A stretch of DNA of 5,121 nucleotides from the NCBI GenBank assembly GCA_039714395.1, contig JBDLJH010000035.1, forward strand, positions 1 through 5,121, read 5' to 3'. Below are positions 1-5,114 of the stretch, one piece after another (the first letter of the stretch is position 1; each line of letters starts with the position of its first letter). The position numbers and the translations under genes are program-made. The stretch comes from JAPHSX01 sp039714395. GTDB lineage: Bacteria > Pseudomonadota > Gammaproteobacteria > Thiohalomonadales > Thiohalomonadaceae. Below the pieces are notes generated by a model. It worked only from the letters and a program-made list of their open reading frames with translations, was not told where the DNA came from and did not search any database.

Positions 1-7
1 CTGCCCT

Positions 8-841
8 ATGGTTAATGAAATCCCTTCACAACAGCATGCGCCCATTGGCGTAATGGACTCCGGCGTTGGCGGCCTCTCGGTATTGCGTGAGATCCACCGC
101 CAGCTACCCGCCGAGTCACTGCTCTATGTCGCCGACAGTGCCCACCTCCCCTACGGTGACAAGAGCCCTGCCTTTGTGCGCGAACGGGTTAACCGCATCG
201 CCGAATCACTTATTGATATGGGCAGCAAGGCACTGGTGGTCGCCTGTAACACGGCCACCGCCGCTGCAGTGGAATCACTACGCGAGCGCTTTGCGGTACC
301 GGTGATCGGTATGGAGCCGGGGGTAAAACCGGCCGTACTTGGCAGCAAACGCGGCGTGGTGGGTATTCTGGCCACCGAGGGGATGGTGCAGAGCAACCGC
401 ATGCATGAGCTGGTACAACGTTTCGCCCGCGATGTAGAGGTGGTGATCCAGCCCTGTCCCGGCCTGGTTGAACAGGTGGAGCGTCACGCCCTGCACACCC
501 CTGAAACCTCCCGCCTGCTACAGGGCTATCTTGCACCCATCCTTGAACGCCAGGCCGATACCCTGGTGCTGGGCTGCACCCACTACCCCTTTTTGCAACC
601 ACTCATCGAACATCTGGTCGGCCCCTCAGTAACGGTAATCGACACCGCCACTGCCATCGCCCACCACCTTAAACACCGCCTTGAAGAGGGCGTCCTGCTC
701 AACGACAGCACGACTCCCGGCAGCGTCAGTTTTTACAGCAGCGGCAATGGTGAGACACAGCGCGAGCTAATATCAACGCTGTGGGGTAAGAATATTGAGG
801 TCACTCTTCTAAGCGAAATAGAGGCATCACCGCTTGTATAA
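8..841 (+). CDS. murI: Glutamate racemase MurI
   Basis: Cytosolic, cofactor-independent racemase that converts L-glutamate to D-glutamate for peptidoglycan precursors (added by MurD). The 277-residue length is normal for the family. Motifs seen: the N-terminal DSGVGGLSV (residues 17-25), PYGDK (48-52), the first catalytic cysteine in VVACNTA (C80), and the second in LGCTHYPF (C190, with H192 beside it). Both halves of the pseudo-symmetric active site are therefore intact. The ATG at position 8 lies 16 residues before DSG, a usual N-terminal distance, but only 7 bases precede it, so neither a ribosome binding site nor an upstream operon gene can be judged. Its last 8 nt overlap the next gene, making it the first visible member of a four-gene operon. 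Identification is secure; the exact start is slightly less so. Confidence 0.97.
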   Translation: MVNEIPSQQHAPIGVMDSGVGGLSVLREIHRQLPAESLLYVADSAHLPYGDKSPAFVRERVNRIAESLIDMGSKALVVACNTATAAAVESLRERFAVPVIGMEPGVKPAVLGSKRGVVGILATEGMVQSNRMHELVQRFARDVEVVIQPCPGLVEQVERHALHTPETSRLLQGYLAPILERQADTLVLGCTHYPFLQPLIEHLVGPSVTVIDTATAIAHHLKHRLEEGVLLNDSTTPGSVSFYSSGNGETQRELISTLWGKNIEVTLLSEIEASPLV

Positions 842-1589
842 GCGCTGCCCCAAGTGCGGTTACCAGCGACAGCCCTCAGATACCGGCTCCAGCGATATCT
901 GCCCCGGCTGCGGGCTCATCTTCTCCAAATGGATGCAGCGCCGTTTCAAATCAAAGACAAGAGTGCCCGCAACTGACCATAGCAAACCTGATACCCCACC
1001 TCTATGGGGCCGCATCACCCCACTGCTGTTTCACATTGAGGAACGGGTAGACCCCCTTCACTTCTGGTCACGCCTCGCCGCCTTTGCCCTCTTTTTTCTC
1101 TGGGGCTGGAGCTTTATCTGGATGGAGATAGAGAGCAATGCCATCGGTGCCTCCTTCATGCACAACATCAACCTTGTCTTCCACGAGGCGGGCCACATGA
1201 TCTTTATACCGCTAGGTGAGTTTATGACCATCCTCGGTGGCAGCCTGTTTCAGGTCATGATGCCGTTAATCGTGATGGGGACTTTTTTGTGGCAACAGCG
1301 CAACCCCTTTGGAGCCTCCATCGGTCTATGGTGGACGGGCCAGAGCATGATGGATGTCGCCCCCTACATTAACGATGCCCGCGACCGCCAGTTGATGCTG
1401 CTGGGAGGCGGTACTGGTGAGGGTCGTCCGTGGATGCACGACTGGTACAACCTGCTCGGTCAGTTGCGCGTGCTGGAGCAGGATCACCGCATCGCCTCAC
1501 TGGTCGATGTTTGCGGTGAACTCATCATGATCCTGGCAATGTGCTGGGGGGCTTACCTTCTCTTGTTGCAATATCGACAGATAAAATAA
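834..1589 (+). CDS. Zinc-ribbon membrane protein with HEAGH (M50-like) metalloprotease motif
   Basis: Predicted inner-membrane protein of 251 residues. It opens with a four-cysteine zinc ribbon (CPKCGY at C5/C8 and CPGCGLIF at C23/C26), followed by a polar linker (about 35-60) and hydrophobic segments at about 80-98, 134-153 and 226-245, with a further one possible near 157-175. HEAGH at 117-121 fits the HExxH zinc-protease pattern, and D174 in MMDVAPYINDA could be a third metal ligand as in site-2 (M50) proteases. This assignment is inferred from motifs; activity and substrate are unknown. The start is TTG at 834, inside the murI end: an in-frame stop at 819-821 leaves no other upstream start, and the next Met (residue 34) would remove the ribbon. 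AGAGG at 820-824 may serve as the ribosome binding site. The 8-nt overlap suggests translational coupling to murI. It could also be a non-proteolytic relative. Confidence 0.8.
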   Translation: MYKRCPKCGYQRQPSDTGSSDICPGCGLIFSKWMQRRFKSKTRVPATDHSKPDTPPLWGRITPLLFHIEERVDPLHFWSRLAAFALFFLWGWSFIWMEIESNAIGASFMHNINLVFHEAGHMIFIPLGEFMTILGGSLFQVMMPLIVMGTFLWQQRNPFGASIGLWWTGQSMMDVAPYINDARDRQLMLLGGGTGEGRPWMHDWYNLLGQLRVLEQDHRIASLVDVCGELIMILAMCWGAYLLLLQYRQIK

Positions 1590-1596
1590 GTGTGTA

Positions 1597-2151
1597 ATGG
1601 CGCTCTCGACATACCCGACTAATATACTACACTTTTGGTATTCCGAACGGGTACGCCCGCTGTGGTTCCGCTCCACACCCCAGTTCGATAAGGAGATCCG
1701 CCAGCGCTTCGAGGCCACCTGGCAGGCCGCACGTGATGGCAGGCTGGCACACTGGGAGAGCGACGCTGATGGTGCCCTGGCCCTGGTGATCGTGCTGGAC
1801 CAGTTTCCACTCAACATGTACCGCAAGCAGGCGCAGAGCTTCTCCACCGAGGCCCAGGCCCGCGAGGTGGCGCGTCGCGCCATCGACCGTGGCTGGGATA
1901 GTGAGCTGAACGCATCGGGCAAAGCCTTTCTCTACCTGCCCTTTATGCACAGCGAGAACCTCGATGATCAGGACCGCTCCATCGCCCTCTACGAGGCAGC
2001 GGGGTTAAAAGACAATATGCGCTACGCCAGACATCATCGCGAGATCGTACGCCGCTTCAGCCGCTTCCCCCACCGCAACGACACACTGGGGCGTGAGAGC
2101 ACCAAAGAGGAGCTCGCCTGGTTGCAGACCAAAGAAGCCTTTTCAGGATGA
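1597..2151 (+). CDS. DUF924 family protein
   Basis: Soluble 184-residue protein recognised as DUF924 (COG3803, a TPR-like all-helical fold of unknown function). Family landmarks appear in order: ILHFWY (10-15), the WF...FD..I...F region (23-39), LDQFPLNMYR (67-76), FLYLPFMHSENL.DQ.RS (111-128), and the C-terminal RFPHRN..LGR.ST.EE..WL stretch (157-176). The length is typical and the protein looks complete. The ATG at 1597 follows the previous stop by 7 nt; no good Shine-Dalgarno sequence is visible (preceding bases AAGTGTGTA), so expression probably depends on translation of the upstream gene. Its stop overlaps the next start as ATGA. No enzymatic residues can be named and its role is unknown. 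Family assignment is confident. Confidence 0.93.
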   Translation: MALSTYPTNILHFWYSERVRPLWFRSTPQFDKEIRQRFEATWQAARDGRLAHWESDADGALALVIVLDQFPLNMYRKQAQSFSTEAQAREVARRAIDRGWDSELNASGKAFLYLPFMHSENLDDQDRSIALYEAAGLKDNMRYARHHREIVRRFSRFPHRNDTLGRESTKEELAWLQTKEAFSG

Positions 2152-2873
2152 AGCCCTGCCTCATCATCAAGGCTGGTGAGAAGATCCCCGCTCTGGCTGC
2201 CACCCCCGGTGATGACGAGGACTGGATCGCCACGGGAATGGGGTTCAATGCTGATGAGGTCATGGTGGTTGCCCCCTATCTCGGCGAGGCACTGCCAGAT
2301 ATTGGTGCCTTCAGCGGCGCGGTGATCACCGGCTCCGGCGCCATGGTCACCGATGGCGATGCCTGGATGGAAGAGTCCGCGGCCTGGCTGCACGATGCCG
2401 TCCACTACGACCTGCCGGTACTCGGCATCTGCTTTGGCCACCAGCTACTGGCACACGCGCTGGGTGGCGAGGTTGACGACAATCCCGCCGGGGTCGAGGT
2501 CGGTAGCATCAACATCACGCTACAACCCGTGGCCCGGCAAGATCCCCTGCTTAATACGCTACCCATTGAATTCCCAGCACAGCTGGCGCACCGCCAGTCG
2601 GTGCGCCGGCTGCCGCCCGGGGCACAGCTACTCGCAAGTAGCACAATGGAACCACACCAGGCCTTTGCCTACGACAAATGCGCCTGGGGTATACAGTTCC
2701 ACCCGGAGTTCGACGAGGCGATCATCCACCACTTTATCGACTTCTACCGTAAGCAACTGCAGCAGGAGGGGCGCGACGTCAACGCCCTGTTTGCGACCCG
2801 ACACCCCTCCCCGGATAGTCATTCCCTACTTGCCCGTTTTGCCACGATCATAAGAGGGCAGCAACAGACATAA
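2148..2873 (+). CDS. Class I glutamine amidotransferase (GMP synthase-like GATase1 domain)
   Basis: Stand-alone 241-residue GATase1 protein (COG0518-like). It has the nucleophile-elbow cysteine in LGICFGHQLLAHALGG (C95) and the His-Glu pair in WGIQFHPEFDE (H185, E187), giving a complete Cys-His-Glu triad. GAVITGSGAMVTD (58-69) and AHRQSV.RLP.GA..LASS (148-165) are also typical of GMP-synthase-type GATases. Such domains release ammonia from glutamine for a synthase partner, or act on gamma-glutamyl compounds. No ATP-pyrophosphatase domain follows, so it is not GuaA itself and the acceptor or true substrate is unknown. The start codon is fixed by the ATGA overlap with DUF924 and by MKPCLII leading into the first beta strand. 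It is the last gene of the operon; no clear intrinsic terminator follows. Tail residues 200-241 are beyond the conserved core. Confidence 0.92.
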   Translation: MKPCLIIKAGEKIPALAATPGDDEDWIATGMGFNADEVMVVAPYLGEALPDIGAFSGAVITGSGAMVTDGDAWMEESAAWLHDAVHYDLPVLGICFGHQLLAHALGGEVDDNPAGVEVGSINITLQPVARQDPLLNTLPIEFPAQLAHRQSVRRLPPGAQLLASSTMEPHQAFAYDKCAWGIQFHPEFDEAIIHHFIDFYRKQLQQEGRDVNALFATRHPSPDSHSLLARFATIIRGQQQT

Positions 2874-2920
2874 GCTCGTCGAACTTGCTAAATGGGGGGA
2901 TTAGGGACTAGTTTGTGAAT

Positions 2921-2937
2921 AGGGAATCGATTTCCCT
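2921..2937 (+). other. Small hairpin in the leader of the repeat-protein gene
   Basis: AGGGAA (2921-2926) and TTCCCT (2932-2937) form a perfect 6-bp stem around the 5-nt loop TCGAT. It lies 20 nt upstream of the Shine-Dalgarno site, in the 96-nt gap between the amidotransferase and the repeat protein. It lacks a proper T-tract (only TTT follows), so it is a poor terminator; it could be a leader stabiliser or chance. No convincing sigma-70 or sigma-54 promoter could be picked out in the gap, although TTGCTA at 2885-2890 could be a -35 box without a good partner. Confidence 0.35.
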
Positions 2938-2957
2938 TTGAAGAATATCCATCATTT

Positions 2958-2963
2958 AGGAGA
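2958..2963 (+). promoter_or_regulatory. Strong ribosome binding site for the repeat protein
   Basis: AGGAGA lies 6 nt before the ATG at 2970. It is the best Shine-Dalgarno sequence in the window and fixes the start of the secreted repeat protein. It suggests high translation, which fits a structural exported protein. Confidence 0.85.
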
Positions 2964-2969
2964 ATTCGA

Positions 2970-3449
2970 ATGAAACAGATTATTAAAGCCTCTGCCCTGC
3001 TGCTCGCACTCTCCGGTGCGGCACTATTCAGCCAGAGTGCCAGTGCCTGGTGGGCTCCCGTCGACGGTCCGTGGAATAACGGTCCATGGAACAATAACTC
3101 AGGTTGGGGTAATAGCCAGTGGAATGACGGCCCATGGAACAATCGCTCAGGTTGGGGCAATGGCCCGTGGAATGACGGCCCGTGGAACAATCGCTCAGCT
3201 TGGGGTAATGGCCCGTGGAATGACGGCCCGTGGAACAATCGCTCAGCTTGGGGTAATGGCCCGTGGAATGACGGCCCGTGGAACAATCGCTCAGGTTGGG
3301 GCAATGGGCCATGGAACAACAATAGCCCGTGGAATGGACCTAACTACGGCCCCGGTTGGGGAGGCGGTCCCTACTATGGCCCCAATACCGCACCGCCTCC
3401 GGGCTTCTCACCTCCGCCACAGGACAATAGTCAGAGCGGCAGCAACTAG
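2970..3449 (+). CDS. Secreted Trp/Gly/Asn-rich tandem-repeat protein, possibly sulfur globule-like
   Basis: Exported 159-residue protein. A Sec signal peptide (K2, K6, hydrophobic 7-20) ends in SASA, with likely cleavage after A26 to give a mature N-terminus WWAPVDGPW. Five 16-residue units fill 33-112 (consensus GPWNDGPWNNRSAWGN), then a partial unit, a Gly/Tyr/Pro segment (122-140) and a Pro-rich, Ser/Asn tail. The mature part has 20 Trp in about 133 residues and no Cys, with Trp spaced 5-5-6, so each unit is itself three W-N submotifs. No enzyme domain is visible; a low-complexity structural or coat protein is likely. The AWW mature start and aromatic Gly-rich repeats recall sulfur globule envelope proteins of sulfur-oxidising gammaproteobacteria, but this is from memory of the family style, not an alignment. 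Start supported by AGGAGA and the signal peptide. Alternatives include a cell-surface or metal-binding repeat protein. Confidence 0.9.
   Translation: MKQIIKASALLLALSGAALFSQSASAWWAPVDGPWNNGPWNNNSGWGNSQWNDGPWNNRSGWGNGPWNDGPWNNRSAWGNGPWNDGPWNNRSAWGNGPWNDGPWNNRSGWGNGPWNNNSPWNGPNYGPGWGGGPYYGPNTAPPPGFSPPPQDNSQSGSN
3066..3305 (+). repeat. Five tandem 48-bp repeat units in the repeat-protein gene
   Basis: Five in-frame 48-bp units start at 3066, 3114, 3162, 3210 and 3258. Units 3 and 4 are identical across 48 bases; unit 5 differs from them at two positions (GCT to GGT and GGT to GGC codons); units 1 and 2 are more diverged. A degenerate sixth copy starts at 3306. The gradient suggests recent internal duplication of the central units. 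The array has no spacers and is translated, so it is not CRISPR. Because it lacks stop codons in several frames, long spurious open frames appear on both strands. Confidence 0.96.
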
Positions 3450-3458
3450 CACAACTGT

Positions 3459-3488
3459 CAGGGTCAGGAGCGCCACGCACAGACCCTG
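3459..3488 (+). other. Intergenic inverted repeat between repeat protein and DUF4870 gene
   Basis: CAGGGTC (3459-3465) and GACCCTG (3482-3488) can pair as a 7-bp stem around a 16-nt loop in the 69-nt gap. No T-run follows, so it is not a standard intrinsic terminator. It could be an mRNA 3'-end stabiliser that keeps the upstream message more abundant than the downstream genes, but that is inference and the stem is modest. Confidence 0.4.
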
Positions 3489-3507
3489 TCACACATCATC
3501 ATCAATC

Positions 3508-3512
3508 AGGAA
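3508..3512 (+). promoter_or_regulatory. Ribosome binding site of the DUF4870 gene
   Basis: AGGAA stands 6 nt before the ATG at 3519. It supports that start and independent translation of the DUF4870 gene despite the 69-nt gap from the repeat protein. Confidence 0.7.
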
Positions 3513-3518
3513 CAAGCG

Positions 3519-3872
3519 ATGACCGAGTACAGCGATACCGTTGAGGAGAAAAGCGCAAACATCGCCATGCTGGTTTATATCCTGCTGCTGGCCGCACCCC
3601 TGCTTCTGGTCTCCTCACTTATCGGTGTGATCATCGCCTATATCTATCGTGATGACGCCCCCGAGTGGTTAAAGAGCCACTTTCAACTACAGATCCGTAC
3701 CTTCTGGATCGCCTTTCTCTTCTTTTTTATCGGCCTTGTGCTAATGCTGATCCTGATCGGCAAACTGGTGCTACTAATCACCTTCATCTGGTATCTGGTT
3801 CGACTGATCAAAGGGATCAAATACCTTAACCGCAAACAGCCCTACCCCAATCCCACCAACTGGGGCTTCTGA
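3519..3872 (+). CDS. DUF4870-type three-helix membrane protein
   Basis: Small inner-membrane protein of 117 residues. Hydrophobic segments lie at about 14-42, 61-81 and 83-97, with a conserved-looking loop between the first two (YIYRDDAPEWLKSHFQLQIRTF, 41-62) and a short tail ending in YPNPTNWGF. The HFQLQIRTFW loop and the NP.NWGF end are typical of the DUF4870/Tic20-like family of bacterial membrane proteins, whose function is unknown. The length matches the family and the gene looks intact. It lies between the secreted repeat protein and a cupin, on the same strand, with the cupin 9 nt downstream, so cotranscription with the cupin is likely. No catalytic residues can be assigned. A transport or assembly role for the neighbouring exported protein is possible but unsupported. 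Confidence 0.88.
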   Translation: MTEYSDTVEEKSANIAMLVYILLLAAPLLLVSSLIGVIIAYIYRDDAPEWLKSHFQLQIRTFWIAFLFFFIGLVLMLILIGKLVLLITFIWYLVRLIKGIKYLNRKQPYPNPTNWGF

Positions 3873-3881
3873 ATCACATCA

Positions 3882-4199
3882 ATGAAGAAGAGTAATCTTT
3901 TTCAGGATATCCCTGAATCACTGCCACAGGAGATTCTCGAAACCCTGTTACAACGTGACGGCCTGCGGCTGGAGCGTATCGTCTCGGATGGCCACGCCAC
4001 CGCTGAGGGTGAGTGGTACGATCAGGAATGGGATGAATGGGTGATCCTGCTCAGCGGCAGCGCGACCCTGTTATTTGAAAATGGGGAATCCCGTCAGCTC
4101 ATACCGGGAGATTATCTATTGATCCCTGCTCACTGCCGCCATCGTGTAGAAGCCACCGATCAGCAGGAAAAGAGTGTGTGGCTGGCACTGCATCTGTAG
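3882..4199 (+). CDS. Small single-domain cupin protein with atypical metal site
   Basis: Cytosolic 105-residue protein with one cupin barrel. Cupin motif 1 is recognisable as YDQEWDEWVILLSG (46-59), with E52 and G59 at the right spacing, but the usual HxH positions are Y46 and Q48. Motif 2 is GDYLLIPAHCRHRV (76-89), with G76, P82 and the conserved H87; an extra histidine, H84, sits where Gly is usual. The metal site is therefore reduced to perhaps E52, H84 and H87. To my recollection DQ..EWV is normal for a small-cupin subfamily of unknown function, so this need not be decay. ATG 3882 is 9 nt after the DUF4870 stop; no clear Shine-Dalgarno sequence is visible, suggesting coupling. The inverted repeat of the mobile unit begins one nucleotide after its stop; the ending VWLALHL looks natural rather than truncated. 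Confidence 0.88.
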   Translation: MKKSNLFQDIPESLPQEILETLLQRDGLRLERIVSDGHATAEGEWYDQEWDEWVILLSGSATLLFENGESRQLIPGDYLLIPAHCRHRVEATDQQEKSVWLALHL

Positions 4200-4200
4200 T

Positions 4201-4226
4201 GGGGTCAGGTCTTTCTGTACCACATT
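4201..4226 (+). repeat. Left terminal inverted repeat of the RAYT unit
   Basis: Begins GGGGTCAGGTCTTTC and ends CCACATT. It pairs with 5089-5114 with mismatches only at repeat positions 16 and 19. Its last two bases are part of the transposase stop codon (complement of 4225-4227). A GTAG tetranucleotide (4196-4199), the type often found 5' of REP hairpins, abuts it but is also the end of the cupin gene and is not repeated at the other end. Confidence 0.9.
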
Positions 4227-5061
4227 ATTCATTTCCTTTTACTATTCGACTTATCGTCGAATAGTGTTTTTCAAAATACTCACCGAGTTCTTTTAATGTG
4301 TAACCTCCTGATAAGTAAGCTTGAGTTATTGCTTGTTTTTGATCTTTATACTTTTTATCGTAATAAGGCAGCGATTTAGGTATCTTCCTTTTCTGGAGTC
4401 TTGGCACCTCATTTAATGACCCTTTATCATTAATGAGCTTTTGCTTTTTATCGATAAATTTCTCTGTTCCTAAGAATATTTGATTTTGTAAGTTATCCCA
4501 TACTGATGGCAAGCCAACCCCTTCTCTCACAAAATCAATATACTTATCAATCGCTCTTTTACGTTGCTTGCCAAATTGGCCGAGAATCCAGTTAGTTTCA
4601 AGCCAGGGTTGTGAAGCCACCTCACCAATCATGGATTTATAACTACTCCATTTCCATGTACCTATGGCTTTTGTCATCTTGGCACGGATCGGATTCAACA
4701 CGACGTATCGAGATAATTCCAGCAGATACGCATCTTGTTCGACTAATATCCCTTTATAGCGCCCCTGAAACACATGACCGGCACGATCATGCTTAATATT
4801 GTAGTACTGGGTATAAACGCCATTGAGCTGCCGCATTCCTTTGGAAAGGTTGGCCTCCGCTGTCTCAATCACGATGTGATAGTGATTATCCATCAAACAA
4901 TACGCATGACATCGCCAATTAAAGCGCTTACATGTGTTGCCCAATATTTCTAGCCACTTCTCACGGTCTTGATCATCATCATAGATATCTTCACGCCTGT
5001 CACCTCGTGAAGTCACATGATATAAACCGCCCGCCAATTCTAATCTTAGTGGTCTTGCCAT
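4225..5061 (-). CDS. REP-associated tyrosine transposase (Y1, HUH superfamily)
   Basis: Single-strand DNA transposase of the RAYT branch, 278 residues. Visible motifs: N-terminal MARPLRLE..GGLYHVTSRG (1-20), HUH metal motif in MDNHYHIVIET (H60, H62), GMRQLNGVYTQYYN (75-88), GHVFQGRYK (95-103), and SRYVVLNPIRA (117-127), whose Y119 corresponds to the catalytic tyrosine of E. coli RAYT by the shared Y..xNP pattern. A Lys-rich region (about 195-240) leads to a C-terminal helix-turn-helix-like segment TLKELGEYFEKHYSTISRIV (255-274), which could bind DNA. The core is complete with no frameshift. Start: ATG at 5059-5061, with the conserved MARPLRLE immediately after; no Shine-Dalgarno sequence precedes it and no good promoter lies in the 27 nt up to the inverted repeat, so expression is probably low. 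It is convergent with the cupin operon. Mobility today is unknown. Confidence 0.95.
   Translation of the reverse strand: MARPLRLELAGGLYHVTSRGDRREDIYDDDQDREKWLEILGNTCKRFNWRCHAYCLMDNHYHIVIETAEANLSKGMRQLNGVYTQYYNIKHDRAGHVFQGRYKGILVEQDAYLLELSRYVVLNPIRAKMTKAIGTWKWSSYKSMIGEVASQPWLETNWILGQFGKQRKRAIDKYIDFVREGVGLPSVWDNLQNQIFLGTEKFIDKKQKLINDKGSLNEVPRLQKRKIPKSLPYYDKKYKDQKQAITQAYLSGGYTLKELGEYFEKHYSTISRIVKGNE
4241..4271 (+). terminator. Perfect 10-bp hairpin plus T5: possible intrinsic terminator of the cupin operon, inside the transposase gene
   Basis: ACTATTCGAC (4241-4250), loop TTATC, GTCGAATAGT (4256-4265) form a perfect 10-bp stem, followed by G and five T (4267-4271). Read on the + strand it has the form of a rho-independent terminator 42 nt after the cupin stop. 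On the minus strand it lies within codons for HYSTISRIV of the transposase C-terminus and is followed by A-rich sequence, so it would not terminate the transposase message. The stem has only 4 GC pairs and the T-tract is short, so strength is moderate. It may instead be a subterminal hairpin read by the Y1 transposase. Confidence 0.55.
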
Positions 5062-5088
5062 GAGAGGAGTGTAGCATAGAGTTAGAGA

Positions 5089-5114
5089 AATGTGGCACGG
5101 AAAGACCTGACCCC
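5089..5114 (-). repeat. Right terminal inverted repeat of the RAYT unit
   Basis: On the minus strand it begins GGGGTCAGGTCTTTCC and ends GCCACATT, matching the left repeat at 24 of 26 positions. It lies 27 nt upstream of the transposase start. The two differences (C for T, G for A) are both transitions. Similarity does not continue outward, so the unit ends at the GGGG. Confidence 0.9.

Larger units (their letters stand above)
4201..5114. mobile_element. RAYT mobile unit: Y1 transposase gene between 26-nt inverted repeats
   Basis: A 914-bp unit bounded by 26-nt inverted repeats (4201-4226 and 5089-5114, 24 of 26 matching), each with GGGG outermost. Its only gene is a minus-strand REP-associated tyrosine transposase that nearly fills it. 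Base composition is clearly AT-richer than the flanking host genes (32% and 43% GC in two 60-base lines counted here, 62% in a murI line), a sign of transfer. No target-site duplication is evident, as expected for single-strand Y1 chemistry, although only 7 bases remain beyond the right end. The arrangement resembles a REPtron (RAYT gene flanked by REP sequences) more than classic IS200/IS605, which lacks terminal inverted repeats. Confidence 0.8.

Noticed and set aside
151..602. Minus-strand open frames opposite murI
   Set aside because: These are shadows of a GC-rich coding region; the + strand frame contains all MurI motifs.
2894..2923. G-quadruplex from the G-runs upstream of the repeat-protein gene
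   Set aside because: The six-G run cannot supply two separate G3 tracts with a loop, and the remaining tracts are too far apart.
3066..3305. CRISPR-like periodic repeats
   Set aside because: The units are directly adjacent without spacers, in frame, and encode a repeated peptide behind a signal sequence.
3459..3488. GGGTCAGG at 3461-3468 as a decayed copy of the RAYT terminal repeat
   Set aside because: Only 8 bases are shared with the 26-nt repeat, which is easily chance in 5 kb; the rest does not align.
2888..3522. Long open frames over the repeat array in other frames and on the minus strand (for example 3016-3522 + and 2888-3322 -)
   Set aside because: They arise because the 48-bp unit is a multiple of three with no stops in several frames. 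They lack signal peptides or good ribosome binding sites, while the 2970 frame has both.
4611..4796. 61-residue + strand open frame inside the transposase gene
   Set aside because: It is antisense to the conserved catalytic core of the transposase, has no recognisable domain and no ribosome binding site.
5062..5088. Extended -10 promoter (TGCTACACT on the minus strand) for the transposase
   Set aside because: It matches only 4 of 6 in the -10 box and would place the transcript start at the ATG, with no -35 support; too weak to annotate.
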